The notes under the pieces were generated by a model. It saw nothing but the letters and a program-made list of their open reading frames with translations, ran no database searches and had not been told where the DNA came from. This document shows, in pieces, positions 13,046 to 25,308 of a stretch of 64,000 bases of DNA. Source of the DNA: Armigeres subalbatus (Eukaryota > Arthropoda > Insecta > Diptera > Culicidae); NCBI RefSeq assembly GCF_024139115.2, contig NC_085140.1, forward strand, positions 435,883,260-435,947,259, given 5' to 3'. Positions within the stretch are counted from its first letter, which is position 1; the number at the start of each line of letters is the position of its first letter. The translations under genes and the position numbers were made by a program.

Positions 13046-13529
13046 TTTAGGAACTTACTTTATTTTTCTTCTTAGTCTTATCTATCTTATTTTTATTATT
13101 TGTCTTATTTGTCTTACTTACACCAGCACCACTGTTATCACCCAAATTCTTTCCAAAGTTTTTGTGGAAACCTTGTACAGAAATCCTCTCACGATATTTT
13201 CTAATGTTGTTCTAGAAACGGCTCATGTTTTCATTTTCCAAAACCAGCTGGAGTTTGTTTATTTTGATTTTCTCATTGCGTGATTGGTCGGCGCTGCTGC
13301 TATTCTCTCGCCGAACCACTGCATGAGCGATAAATTTCTTCCGCATTGTTGCCAATTCCTTTTGTTCTCCGTTTACGGCAAATTCTCAAGCAATTGCAAA
13401 CTGCATAATGATGAAATCATTTTGGCGACACTGACAGCATCATTCTGGCGGGCTGAATTGGGCTATTTTCTCTCTCAGAGAGTGCTACCACGTGCTTTTT
13501 TAACGGAAAACCCTTCCCTCAGACCTTAA
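13046..13529. mobile_element. One-sided copy of the TTAA-element right arm
   Basis: TCTTA/TTTGTCTTA repeats are followed by the same 440-bp module as 46619-47068, ending CTTCCCTCAGACC plus TTAA at 13526-13529. No matching left end (TTAAGGTCTGAGGG) is found upstream of the minisatellite, so the copy is truncated or rearranged. Confidence 0.8.
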
Positions 13530-13789
13530 GAGTCTACACGCGTAACCAAAGGACTATCAACCAGTTTCAAATATATTACATGCTCATTGCGCTTCTTAGA
13601 AATAGTCGGTGTTCACAGTATATGTTCTGGGTATCCAAAAACCCCTGGAGTAAGGCCTCAGTTATCCAAAAAATCCCTGGAATAAGATCTTAAGGTCTGC
13701 TAGCGTGACCAAAGGCCTATTATCCAAATTCAAAAACGGTACATGCTCTTTATGGTGCTTAGCATATAATGCTTTCACAGTATATGTTC

Positions 13790-15600
13790 CGCGTTATCTA
13801 ATAAATCTCAGCCAATGACCTCTTCTTAAAACTTGTTTGCATTCCAAACAGTTCTTGTTGTTTTCATTGATTCTAGATAGTATACGACCTCCATAGAGTC
13901 AAGGTCGTCGGATTAATCTCTGTCAAACGCCTTCTTGGTACATGTTTGCATTCCAAGTAGTTCTTGTTATTGGTGTGGGCTCCAGGTAGTCTACGAACTC
14001 CATAGAGCTAAGGTCTGTGGACCGACCTCCGTAATGGATGTAGATATTGAAGAATAAACAAGTTGTGTGACGCCTTCTTGATATATGATTTCATTCCAAG
14101 TATTTCTTGTTGTTGTCATGGGCTCCAGGTAGTCTTCGAACTCCATAGAGTCAAGGTCTTCGTATCAATCTCCGTAATGGAGGCTGTTATTGGAGAATAA
14201 ATAAGTTTTGTGACCCCTTCTTGGTATATGTTTGTATGTCATGCAGTTCTTGTTGTTTTCGTGGGTTCCAGGTAGTCTAAGAGCTCCATACAGTCAAGGT
14301 CTTCGTATCAATCTCCGTAATGGAGGCAGTTATCGAAGAATAAACAAGTTCCGTGACCTCTTCTTGGTATATGTTTTTATTCCAAGAAGTTATTGTTGTT
14401 GTCGTGGGCTCCAGGTAGTCTATGAGCTCCATAGAGTCAATGTCTGTGGATCAACCTTCGTAACGGATGCAGTTATTGCAGAATAAACAAGTTGTGAAAC
14501 GCCTTTTTGGTATATGTTTGTATTCCAAGTAGTTCTTTTTGTTGTCATTGGCTCCAGGTAGTCTACGAACTCCATAGAGTCAAGGTCTATAGATCAATCT
14601 CTGTAATGGAGGCAGTTATCGAAGAATAAACAAGTTTTGTTACCCCTTCTTGGTATATGTTTGTGTTTCATATAGTTCTTGTTGTTTTCGTGAGTTTCAG
14701 GTAGTCTACGAACTCCATAGAGTCAAGGTCTTTGGATCAATCTCCGTAATGGAGGCAGTTATCGAAGAATAAACAAGTTGCGTGATCCCTTCTTGGTATA
14801 TGTTTGTATTCCAAGTAGTTCTTGTTGTTGTCATTGGTTCAGGTAGTCTACGAACTCCTTAGAGTCAAGGTCGGTGGATCAACCTCCTCCATCGAGGCAT
14901 TTATTTGAAAATAAACAAGTTGTGAAACCACTTATTGGTATATGTTTGTATTTTAAGTATTTATTTTTGTTGTCGTGGGCTCCGCAATGAAGGCATTTAT
15001 TGAACATTACACACTTTGTGTGACCCCTTCTTGTTACAGTAATATTCCGATTGTATCACCCCCTTGGTAAATTTTGGGGTGATAAAGTAGAAAATGTGAC
15101 AAAATCGGAACAGTTTTTATTTCAAATTTATTTGTTTCGCAAATATGAATCTGTTTATGCCTTGGAAAGACAAAATACGTGAATAGAACCAGTAATTTAT
15201 TGTCGAAGAGACTTACAAACTTCATTCATAATAAGCTACAGGCGGTAAAAGTTGTTTCATGAAAATCATTGTTGTTTGCGGCAAATTGGGTCGAAAACGT
15301 GATAAAATCGGGGGTAGACAAAATCGGGGAGTGACAAAATCGGGTCAATACTGTATATGTTCGCATTTCATGTAGTGCTTTTTATTGTCATGGGTTCGAA
15401 GTAGTCTACGAACTCCGTAAAGTCAAGGTCTGCAGATCAACATCCGTAGTTGAGGCAGTTGTTGAGGAATAGGCAAGTTGTGTGACCGCTTCTTGCTATA
15501 TGATTGCATGAGTAGTTCTTATTGTTGCCATTGGTTCCATGTAGCCAACGAACTTCATAGAGTCAAGACCTGCTGATCAACCTCCGTGATGGAGCCAATA
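13790..15600. repeat. Satellite array, unit about 145 bp
   Basis: About ten units share TTGGTATATGTTTG, GTAGTTCTTGTTGTTGTC, GGCTCCAGGTAGTCTACGAA, CTCCATAGAGTCAAGGTC, ATCAACCTCCGTAATGGAGG and GAATAAACAAGTT. The array begins near 13800 and ends near 15600 with more diverged units, and is interrupted by a MITE at 15035-15355. Palindromic CTCCGTAATGGAG is conserved in most units. Confidence 0.92.
15035..15355. mobile_element. MITE inserted in the 145-bp satellite
   Basis: The left end TACAGTAATATTCCGATT and right end GACAAAATCGGGTCAATACT plus GTA form imperfect inverted repeats with TA at both tips, as in Tc1/mariner-related elements. Removing it and one TA restores the satellite motif CTTCTTGTTATATGTTCG. 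GACAAAATCGGG-type motifs repeat three times near the right end. Confidence 0.82.
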
Positions 15601-16399
15601 ATTGAAAAAATAACAATTTGGGCAATTTGTTTTGGATGCATTCCATTCTACGTACCATAAAGGGCATGCATAACTATTCAAATAGGCCGAAAGAACTCTG
15701 CTTACGCGTGAAGTTCTTGAGGATTTTTCAAGGGTTTTATTGGATAACCATGCAATGAAGCGGTCAATTAAATGTTCCACAAAGGGCATATGCCACTTTT
15801 GAAACAATCCGAAAAGTATCTGGTTACGTGTGGAGATCCTGAAGCGTATTCTAGCTAGTATCACAAAACACATAGGTCCAAGCTCCAGGAGGATCTCAAA
15901 AAACTTTGAATACTTGAGAATGATGATGAACGTCTTACTGTGCGTCATCAAGGATCTGCACCCCTTATGACTTCTTGATTTCTCGGCGTACCAAGAACAT
16001 CTGAAGGGCTCAGCACTCAATAAAATTGGACGACCATGATAACGAAAACAATTTGGACGACCCTAATACCGAAATTGGTAAAAGACTAAAAGTAAGTTGA
16101 ATATCAAACTTTGCTTACCTAAAAGATGGCAAACTTTTTTTATGCTCCAAATTCCTAATAGCGCTTCTTCTTTTTACACCCTAAATTCGAAATAACGCGC
16201 CCTCTTTTTACGCTCTGATTCCATTTACGCTCTCCCGTTTTGGGCGCAAAAAGAGGTTTTGCAGTACATATGTTGTGATCGTAGTATTTTCCAAGAACAT
16301 GTACCAGCATGTACCACTTTTGAAACCAATTGACAGACTTTCGGTTACGCGTGTAGAATCTATACCCTTTCTCCAGGATTTTCTTGTATGGCTGAGGAC
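15601..16399. repeat. Diverged tandem units of about 140-150 bp
   Basis: Units share AAAGGGCAT(A/G)T, CCACTTTTGAAAC, GGTTACGCGTG(T/G)AGA and ATTTTC-type blocks at about 15655-15760, 15775-15870 and 16300-16390. A long minus-strand open frame here (15577-16020) repeats the same peptide pieces and is not a gene. Between 16030 and 16270 is unique sequence. Confidence 0.6.
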
Positions 16400-16948
16400 T
16401 TATCCGAGAGATTTTTTCAATAGCGATGGATGGGGCAGCATTTCGACGGTGGAGGTGTGAGTCGGCGCGTTGTCGTGGTGGAACAGCACTCGCGCTGACA
16501 GCTTTCTCATATCCAATTCTTCGTGTAGAATTTGATGAACTGTTCCTTCTGCGATGCCTACAGTCTCAGCTATCTCGCGAACCTTCAATCAGCGGTTCAT
16601 CAAAAAACGTGGTTCATCAAAAAACCGACGTGTGGCCACGAACAAACTCGTTGAACCAATTCTTGACGGTCGCCATCGAAAGAGACGAGTCGCCGCACAC
16701 AGCATCCAAGCGATCTTTGATTTTGCTGCGCGTTTTCCCTTCCAAAAACAGAAATCGAATAACCGAGCGATATTGCTCTTTTTCCAGTTTTGAAATACTC
16801 ACCAACACACTTGCTTCCAAAAACTATCAACACAAAACTAATGAAAGTAATAAGCTGAAACTTTGACAGTATTCTTCTTAGAAGAACTTATTTGCAATAG
16901 TAGCGCCATCGTGCGGTGAGGTTAAGAATTTATTGAACGGCCCTCATA
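16400..16948 (-). mobile_element. Internally deleted mariner (IS630/Tc1/mariner) copy
   Basis: The minus strand encodes the start of a mariner transposase (LEKEQYRSVIRFLFLEGK, ATVKNWFNEF). After two stops and a shift it continues with the second helix-turn-helix region (KVREIAETVGIAEGTVHQIL). This joins straight to VLFHHDNAPTHTS, which contains the second catalytic Asp. The segment with the first catalytic Asp is deleted and the C-terminus is missing. At 16929-16948 the sequence ATTGAACGGCCCTCATA looks like the 5' terminal repeat with its TA target. It is an inactive, old copy. Confidence 0.8.
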
Positions 16949-17955
16949 AACTCGTTTTGATTTGATGATTTCCACTTCCATGCTGTAAGCGTTGCATCTT
17001 TTGTGCCACCCGCTTCGTTCTTCCAGTCCACTTCAAGCACAAGGGCGCTGTCAGTCGAGACATGCCGAGATCGGAAGAAAACCCTTGCTCCACCATTGAC
17101 AGACTTGATCGGCTATCAACTGGTTATCAATGCGATCCTTCGCGGCTATTCATCCCATAGTTCGAGAAAATTGTTTGGTGAACTTTTGGACGCCGGTATT
17201 GTGGATATTGGATACTCCGCGACCGAGGACGATAACCGGAATTTACCGAAAAAAAAAGTTTTTTCGATAGGATTGATAAATATCATAACTTCGTGAAAAA
17301 CTACTGTCGGTGTTATCTCCCTGTATCGAGTAGCGAGTCATAATGCTGCATAGGATGGTGCATATACGAGCATCCGTCCGTACGGCAAGGGTTCTTTACT
17401 TCACAGGCGAAGTGTTTCATCAAGCATTTTCTACACAAAGTCCTTGCGAGGTGTGTTGAGTTTTTGGCGAAGCTTTCGTGTTTCCTGCTAGCGAAAGCAG
17501 TTGCTTTTCACACTTTGCCTCCATCTGGTCGCATTTTTTTTCTAGAATAGACGATTCTTCTGTTACCGCTTCTGTTTATATCATTTCACGTTCTGCTTGT
17601 CCAAAGTCTCTCTGCTCTTCGACTTTATTCCGTCCACAGCTTTTAGAAGTAGTCGATTAGGGACAACAAAATTACGGTTTAACGGTTCCTGTCAGGGGGA
17701 GAAGGCGGAGCACTGAAGCCGTACCCCGACATGTGCGACATCTGGATTTGGTTCTAAAATGTCAACAACAGTGTTAATTCTCTATCACCTTTTTGTTATG
17801 GCGAGGCAATTTTTAAGCACACTTTTGTTTTCGATATTTTATCAAAATCAAACACACAATCATGAAGCAATATATAGCGATGTAGCATGCTTGAGAAATC
17901 TGCTTGATTATAGAGAAACGAAAAAGAATTTATTTGCTGTAACTAATCGAATATA
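16949..17955. other. Unassigned sequence right of the mariner copy
   Basis: Contains open stretches on both strands (for example 17003-17296 plus strand) without a recognised domain. It could be decayed transposon sequence. Confidence 0.35.
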
Positions 17956-18813
17956 TAGAGTGGGGCGTTACGGTCATTTTTTCAAATTAATGGTTTTTCG
18001 AAGCCATTCTGGGTCCTGAACAATTGTGCAGAATTTGGGACTGATTGGTGGCTTCCTCGCATCGCATCGCATCGCGTTTGAAGTTTGTATGGAAATTAGT
18101 ATGTGAGAACGTATATTTTTACATTTCTACTACTAGAGGATTCAGTTCATCGTAAGCCAAGTGGCACATTGCGTTAAAGTAAAACCCAAAGGATTTCGAA
18201 AAACTTTGCTGAAGAAGGCATGTTGCTGTAACGTCCACGAAAAAAGTTTTAATGCTTCGAAGTGTTTAAACCATATGCAAAAAATCGTTTATTATGCCAG
18301 CACTGCCGAACTACGTAGACCAATAATTTAACTGAGTGTTATTTCAAAATAATTGATCTTATAGGGCTTTAGAGCTAATGGGAGCTATTCGGAATCATTT
18401 CACAAAGAAAAAAATCCAACAAGAAGGAAGATGGGTTTTGCCTTTCGATAACCATAGGCTGTCCGGTAGTGCTGGCAGAAACATTGATTTCTTGCATATG
18501 GTTTGAACAATCAATTTTCGAAACGTAATAACATTTTTTGTGGACCTTCCAGCTACGTACCTTCTTCGGCAAAGTTTTCCGGCATCTTTCTGTCTATATG
18601 CTAACGTATTGAGTCACGTGATTGATGATAAATTGAAACTGGTAAGAGCTAAAATATAAAAAAAATCGTTTCCCATACTAATCTCCATGTAAATTTAAAA
18701 CGCGATGCGGCATGCGAGGTCGCAACCAATCGAGCCCATATTTTGCACAGTTGATTGGGGTCCCAAAACGATTCAGAAAAACCTTGATCTCACGATTGCG
18801 CCCTAATACTCTA
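17956..18813. mobile_element. 858-bp foldback element with TA tips
   Basis: The outer arms (17956-18105 and 18665-18813) pair imperfectly: TAGAGTGGGGCG with CGCCCTAATACTCTA, then GGTTTTTCGAAGCC, ACTGATTGGTGGC and CGCATCGCG blocks. Inner arms also pair (GGCATGTTGCTGTAACGTCC with ACGTAATAACATTTTTTGTG; TGCCAGCACTGCCG with CGGTAGTGCTGGCA), so nearly the whole element folds. No transposase. Confidence 0.72.
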
Positions 18814-18919
18814 AGCTTCGATGCAGAGTACACCAGCTTTGTTCGTCAGTGACAGGCGTACGAGGCCCTTGGTTCTCGTAGGTGTTTTGCACTCTTTGTT
18901 ACTTTATTTAAGAATTAGA

Positions 18920-19000
18920 ATGACAGATTTCTTTAAAACTGGGAATAACTTCACTGGTTTAACCAGTGAAGTTATTCCTAGTTTGAAAGAAATCTGTCAT
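18920..19000. repeat. 81-bp near-perfect palindrome
   Basis: Arms ATGACAGATTTCTTTAAAAC / GGGAATAACTTCACTGGTT meet head to head with no loop beyond TTAA. Only about two mismatches occur. It probably represents a small foldback element. Confidence 0.8.
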
Positions 19001-20977
19001 CTGTCTACTAATAGCTATGAACCATGTACTTCAAGCGATCGTCAAAGAAGGATCATTCATATGTTGGTCGACTTTTCGCAGACTATGTTTAGTCTGACCT
19101 GCTTCGCAAAAGGATCCAAGGGAGATAGTAGACCTTTCTTTTCTGCATCTTACCTTACAAGTTGCTCTCAGTACAAATCGAAACACACCATTACCTTATA
19201 TCGTTTAAGATTTCTGCCGAATTCGTAGGGTAACCGACGGTAATGTTGGCCCTGGATGTAGCATTGGCTCATCACGCAAATTAATCAATATTTCAGCGAT
19301 AATACGTCGATTAGTAGGGAAATATTAACCATTGCTTCTTTAGAAAAGTGTATCAAACATATATCTGCCTCATAACTCTAGATTTATACACTTCTTAAAC
19401 TATTAAAAGCAATTATCTTGCGTGAAAAATCACTTTGACTCGGTTTTTTTAGCAGCCATGTTTCGCTGACTTATGCAGGCTTGCTGTGCTAGAGTTTTTC
19501 TTTTGCCCAATAAAAGAGTTTTATGAATGAACATACCTGCTTTCGCACATCAGATGAATGGATAACAACCACACTATGTCAGCTATCATTTTTATTTCAC
19601 TATTTCCATTAGTATAGTGACATAATTAACCAAAACAGTTTTGGACAATACTGGGGGCACCCGTAGCCAAATGGTGGCATGCGCTTTCGATTTGTAGCAC
19701 TACGTTAGTATAGGTGAAACTCTAAAATCAAAACATTCTCACCAATAACCCGTACTGGAGAAAATAACCGAAAGCTGCAGATGGAATATCCGATGGTTGC
19801 GATTAGTTTGCTAAAATTTTGTTGTAAAAACAGGTTAATCCACTCAACGGTTAAGTTTCATTCGCAAATAACATAACGCTAAACTCAACCCACACCAAGC
19901 CTCTAGTAATGCTTCATGTATGGTAGGTTTCTGAAATTTATAAAGTCCTTAACGCTCAGACAAGTACCTTCCCACAACCTAAAACGTCTTGTAGTGGGCC
20001 CACCTCGTCATGTAGGGCCCACCCTCATGATGCTTTTCTGGAATCACGATATAATCGCTTTCATTCGCAGAACATACCAAAAATAATTGCCTACCTTACG
20101 GCTTTCAAACACGATTCAAGCAAAAGCGATTCAAGCATCAACCTTTCGTGGTTCGATACACCATTTTCTTCATAATTTCGCAAATAAATGATTCAATTAG
20201 TGTAAGAATATTTAGTTTTATCATCTTTCGCACGAATCCATTTCTCATTTAATAATGGAAAGATACAATGGATCGTATGTTTCATTAGATAAACTTTCAA
20301 CGTCATTTCATGGGAATAATTTCAAGTCAAATTACTTGACAAATACCTTCATCGTAATTTAGATTTATTATTGCTTGCAAAAAGTATTTTGATCTGTAAA
20401 ATGATACCGAAAAAGTATTCTCTCAAGTCGGGAAGTTGAAACACGTGAGAGTTTTGAGAGGATTCACAACAGCTGATCGATACAGAGAGGAGTGGAATCA
20501 AACGCACGTACCAATCATGAAACTTCAATGCAGGCAGAGTTAAAAACAAGCATCCAATAATTGTATTTATGAATAATTGTGTAATAATATCAGGTAGTTG
20601 GCACAGTTATAACTGTTTATGCACAGTACAAAGCAAGGAATTGCCTTGAATAAGTTTTACAATTGGCTTTCTTCAGAAGTGCGTTATGCATCATCCCCAC
20701 CTAAAGCATTGTTGACGTTTTGGAAAAAAGTTTATTTGAGAGTATCGCGAGAGCGAAAGCAACACAACTGCCATGGTTTCAACTAGCAGTAAATCTCAAA
20801 ATTATGCGGCAACCAATAATTACCGTATGCAATTTGTTTGAAGGCACAACATGAGGGCTAGAACATGTAGCCTTTTTGCAATTGCAGTTTTTAATACAGT
20901 TTTAATTTTCTAAACTTCTTCACTTGCAAATATGGTAAATATTTGGGAAATAAATGATTCATATAATAGTATTTTCG
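19001..20977. other. AT-rich unique sequence
   Basis: No gene, RNA or clear repeat seen. A local direct repeat GGGCCCACC occurs near 19998-20031. Confidence 0.4.
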
Positions 20978-21460
20978 TTAGCATGTCCTTGGTAAGCGTG
21001 CTATTGGGGTAATCTGAAACGCACTCTCACAATCAGTGTGGTAGTATTTTACATGCAACCAATTAGAATTCACGCTCAATATGATGATTTGATCTTCTCT
21101 GTTTGTTTGCATGCTGCCTTTATTCAACGCAAGCAAAATGACTGGTACTATAAACAGCAACCCATCTTTATCTCTCGTATGTTCGAAATCAACAATCACT
21201 CGTCCCAAGTGGGCTGAAAAATTATCCACCTGATAGGGACAAGGATGCCGACGTTTTGTCCATTTCTCTCGAGACTTTCGCTGGTTTTAATGAGATATTG
21301 AGGACATTCATCGCCGTTTTTGCTATTTGGCGTCAAAACCAAATGTAAGCAAGCCGGCTGGTGGAATAATTCTGGTTGGAAATGCAATATATGAAGATTT
21401 ATAACGATAAATGTGCTCAACCGTAGCATAATGGGCCAAGGTTTGAGCCGTTACCCCTAC
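20978..21460 (-). pseudogene. Unidentified coding-like module, copy A
   Basis: The minus strand reads QTLAHYATVEHIYRYK, SSYIAFPTRIIPPAG, LLTFGFDAK and then a stop near 21310. A second copy at 50755-50899 has the same peptide with mostly conservative changes and the same stop. A TTGTAG precedes the block, which could be a splice acceptor. Further on (21230 to 20978) an 83-codon frame with HLGRVIVDFEHTRDKDGLLF may belong to it. The family is not recognised. Confidence 0.45.
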
Positions 21461-21839
21461 AAGTTATCTTTTTGTTTATTCTAAAGAATGAAAGTAATCT
21501 GTTTGTGTTTTGCACATACGTGTTCCTTACATAAACTATTATCTCTCTTAACTCTCTTACACCGTATACACGTGTAAGAGCGTTTACACAAAAACTACTG
21601 TTATATAAAAAAGTTTGAAATAAGTTTCAAAAATTAGATCAAATTGTTATCCTATATTTCCTTCTACAGTATTGTTTTGAAAATTACTTTTATGAATTTT
21701 AATGTATATAATTTTAAATAAGACGAATTTCAAAAACCGACGAATAAATACCAGTTCCGAACTGAAAACCCAAAATAATAATAAAGATTAATAATAATGT
21801 TCCTTTTTATATTGAACAAAATCTCAAGCGTGCATTACA

Positions 21840-23216
21840 CCGCAGCTGCTTAATTCACTAACGCGGAGCATGCTCTCATGCTCTCGCGGCATAACCGCCA
21901 CATTTGTTTTCGTATTTCTGTTTTGACCATCTTCGTCCCTGGGCTAATGATTGTACATTGCTTGATGATTGCAACGCGCCGTACTTTGGTGATGATAATG
22001 GCGGTAGGGTGACGTCGTTTTGCCGCTCTCTTCTTTTACTGATGTCGCAGTTTTGTGGTCAGATCGCCTAGCGGTAACGAGGTGGCCGACGTTGTTGTCG
22101 CGGTACGCGCGCCGCGACGCCCTAATTCTACCGATGATGATGATGATTGAGCGCAGCTCTTTAACTCAGCAGCTGCTGAGAGAAAGAGCGACGGAGACAT
22201 TAACTCTGGATTAACTATAGGGCTCCCCATCGGCGCAAACACCTTGGATCCCGTTCGTTAGTTAGTCTTTCGCGTTAGTGCTCCACGAGAGGAGGTGTCC
22301 GCTGGCTTACGTTGCGTTCATTTTGCGTTTGCCCGGCCGCTTCTGGTCCGGATGTTTTATTGTGCAAAACTTGTTCGCCCGTCGCGCAACAGCGCGCCAT
22401 TGTCGTTGACGTCGTGTGCCGTTGGAAAGTGCAATACGCTGCCGCCGCTGCCAATTATAATGCCATGAGCGGCGCTGTTGTGGCTGCGCATCAGTGAAAT
22501 AGCTTTCTTTCTGGAAAATGAAGACAACGTGAACAACTTCGTTATTATGATGAAGGAAATGTGATTGCGAATTGTTTTTATGGTTGATGTAAATGAAGTT
22601 TTGGCAGGGCGACGAGTACCTGGCATAAAGTGACCTTGTGCGAAGCCTTGTTATATATGAACCAAAGGTGAACCGCGCAAGTCAGGGTTGAAGTGTGTGA
22701 GGTGACATCATCAAACCTGGCTGAATATGAAGACGACCCGATAAGCAATTATCGATACTGTTTCCCTATGTAACTAATCGGAAGAACCAATCAATTGTGT
22801 AGGCTAAGATTTGTCTACGGAGCTTGTGCAATGTGAACAGCGTCTGTGAGTAACACGAGACGAGACGTTGAGGTCAGATCAGTGATCAACAACGACAACG
22901 GAGTGAATTTGTTCAGTGCGAAGTCTGACAAAAAAGGTTCCCAGTGGAGCGCGCGCAGCTCTTGAGTGAAAATCCGGAAGAAGGAAAACGAGTGAAATCT
23001 GTCAAGTTCCGCTCCGGAGACGGGAATTAATTGAGCTTAGTGTGTGAAGTTTCGTAGGCTGTGAAGGCGATAACTGGGTCAACGGTGACAGTAACATCAC
23101 CGTTGCGAATAGTCTTCAGTAGCCGGGACGTGGTCAGCGCTGCCGCTGCTGTCGTGAGCTGGAAATTAGACGTAATCAACGTGTGACCATCGGAAGAGCC
23201 GCGCAGCATCATCAAA
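21840..23216 (+). promoter_or_regulatory. CpG-richer block, possible promoter and 5' UTR
   Basis: Base composition changes sharply from the AT-rich flanks, with many CG dinucleotides (for example around 22070-22120 and 22320-22480) and short simple repeats such as GATGATGATGATG at 22133-22146. TCAGT initiator-like pentamers occur (near 22914, and again at 23692). Short open frames on both strands here show no recognisable protein. Together with the ATG and donor at 23217-23248 this suggests a plus-strand promoter and leader, but that is inference. Confidence 0.35.
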
Positions 23217-23248
23217 ATGGTTTTCGGCAACCGGTTTCGTATTGGAAG
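23217..23248 (+). CDS. Possible short first coding exon of an unidentified gene
   Basis: An ATG in a good context (ATCAAAATGG) opens MVFGNRFRIG and is followed at once by a splice-donor-like GAAG/GTAGGC. An in-frame TGA lies 31 bases upstream (23184-23186), so this ATG would be the true start. The preceding 0.7 kb is GC-richer than its surroundings and includes TCAGT initiator-like motifs near 22914, as expected of a 5' UTR. No following exon can be placed in the window, so the gene would need a long intron. I do not recognise the peptide. Confidence 0.35.
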
Positions 23249-25010
23249 GTAGGCCAACCACCACTTCCGAGTCTCGTCTATTTCGAGTGTAGTGAAATTG
23301 ATTATACGAGTCTCTCTCTCTCCCGCTTGTTGATTTGTTCAATTATTGTCCAGCATGGGTCCAGTTTTTTGCCGGTTTTTTAGGAACCCTTTTCGGTGAC
23401 TTTTTTTTAGAAAGTAGAACTTCGGGTTTTACTTCTCGCAGCCAAGCGAAACGTATGAAGCAGACAACCTTGCCGCCAGGCTGCGCCGAACGACGAAAGG
23501 AATGTACGTTGCATTATGCAATGCACAAATGCGACTATGGTTGAAGAGGGAGACCTGTTGCTGCCACGCAACGTCGCAATTGCACTTCAGACTGTGTAAA
23601 AAGGACTATCAAGAGATGTGCGGAGCTGGTGGCAATCTTTTAATTCGTTAAATACACACTGGGTTGCGTTTAAAATTCGTTAATGGGCTGTTCAGTGATT
23701 AAAAGGAATGCGACGAATTGTTGCGAACTGAAGGACGCCAACACTTGTTGAGTTGGTATGTGAGAGTATTTGCAGATTGGCTTCATGATAGTACTTTCTA
23801 GTTCTCTTAGGCAGCGCGAGCTAGCTTTATTTTTATTTATTTACAAGGTTTATATATTTTATGTATAAACATTAAATATTTGATCGTTTGACACAAGGCC
23901 CGAACTCCACTGAGTAAAAGTCCGGAGTGCTACTTCTCTCTCTACTAAATTTTAGGATCCAACAAAGCATGATATTTGAATGTTTTGATTTTTCTTAATC
24001 GTGGCATGCTGCGATGAGTTCCAATATTTTCTTCCTCTTGAATGTCGATTGGAAGGAACTCACGCCAACATTATCGATCGCAAAATACTGGCTGAACAAA
24101 ATCAGAATATTTGACTCTTAGAGCCAGTTTCTGCAATATGCATTATTTTCCCTTCAATATCATTGTAGAAGAACTTTTTGTTTTTAAATTTTTCTATTAT
24201 TATAGTCAGAAAGTTTATAAGTTTCGCTCAACCCAACGCTGATATAGTGTTCTGTACCAGATATCCATAATCGACTAAAGCATTTCAAATGATGTTCTTT
24301 GACGCTCAGCTCTGTATTAATCGAGAAATCTCGTTGGATTCCCAAAAACTTTGATAGGTACAGAAAATCATTGGTGTTGCGTTCGTCTTAAACGAATGTA
24401 AAGCTCGACACTGGTCTTTGAAAGCTTTATCAATTTTCTTCGAACCTAGAATACATTATTCATAAATTAGTTAATTAAATTCTTTTTTTTTTTAGCTTAC
24501 AATTCAATGGCCCGACACAACAAACTAATTAAGATTAGTCCTGTTAGAATTAATTCTAGGATGATTTAAAAAAAAAAGGCAATTCTATATCCTACAACTT
24601 ATTTGTCGATAATTATATAAAACTTATTATTGCCTGAGAAATTTCTTGTACGAGTTGTCACCTAACTTCATTTTTTACACCTACTGGGACCTTTTCACCG
24701 GTGTAGTTTTTAAAATCCATAAGAAAGAGTTCCAACTTCTATCTTTTTTTAACTTTTACTTACCTCTCCTTGATCTTTTCAGAAAAGAATTTTCAGAAAA
24801 TAGCAGCAAAATCCCTAGACACTTTACTAGATAAGTCTGCCGAAAGAAATGCCTTCAAAACATTTAGATTCGATGCAAGCATATGATACGCTGCATCGTA
24901 TTTGTAAGGGTTATCCTGAAATGCGATGCATCTTTTTGGATTAGGTTTAGTTCGAAAGCTAAAGATACGCTCGATTTAGTTAACAATTACTCACAATACT
25001 CTGAAAAAAC
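23249..25010 (+). other. AT-rich sequence, possible intron of the 23.2-kb gene
   Basis: Follows the splice-donor-like site at 23249. The first 500 bases remain CG-containing, then the sequence turns AT-rich with poly(T)/poly(A) runs. No further exon is identified. Confidence 0.3.
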
Positions 25011-25023
25011 TTGAAATTCTTAA

Positions 25024-25295
25024 GAAATTATTTTGAGCTTTTTAGTGGAATGTCTTCACTTGTCATAAGACGAGTTTGTACAATCCCATTTAATTCCACC
25101 ACTTAATTGTACCTTGACAGATACGTATTTCGACCTCAACAGTAAGGTCGTCCTCAATGTCTCGTACTACGAGACACTCAGTGTAAGTACGAGACACTGA
25201 GGACGACCTTACTATTGAGGTTGAAATACGTATCTGTCAAGGTACAATTAAGTAGTGGAATTAAATGGGATTGTACAAACTCGTCTTATGACAAG
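25024..25295. mobile_element. Hairpin element, copy 1, with 13-bp target duplication
   Basis: Two arms of about 110 bases (25058-25155 and 25200-25295) are near-perfect inverted copies. They contain ATACGTATTTCGACCTCAAC and GGTCGTCCTCA, with a loop at ACTCAGTG. TTGAAATTCTTAA is repeated exactly on both sides (25011-25023 and 25296-25308). The left end has an extra tail outside the palindrome, GAAATTATTTTGAGCTTTTT. No open frame. Same family as 30021-30309. Confidence 0.85.
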
Positions 25296-25308
25296 TTGAA
25301 ATTCTTAA

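Noticed and set aside
13790..15600. CRISPR array (regular repeats of about 145 bp)
   Set aside because: Whole units are repeated with no unique spacers, and the context is eukaryotic; it is a satellite.
15577..16020. 147-codon minus-strand frame
   Set aside because: The frame repeats the same peptide pieces because it covers diverged tandem DNA units; no known domain.
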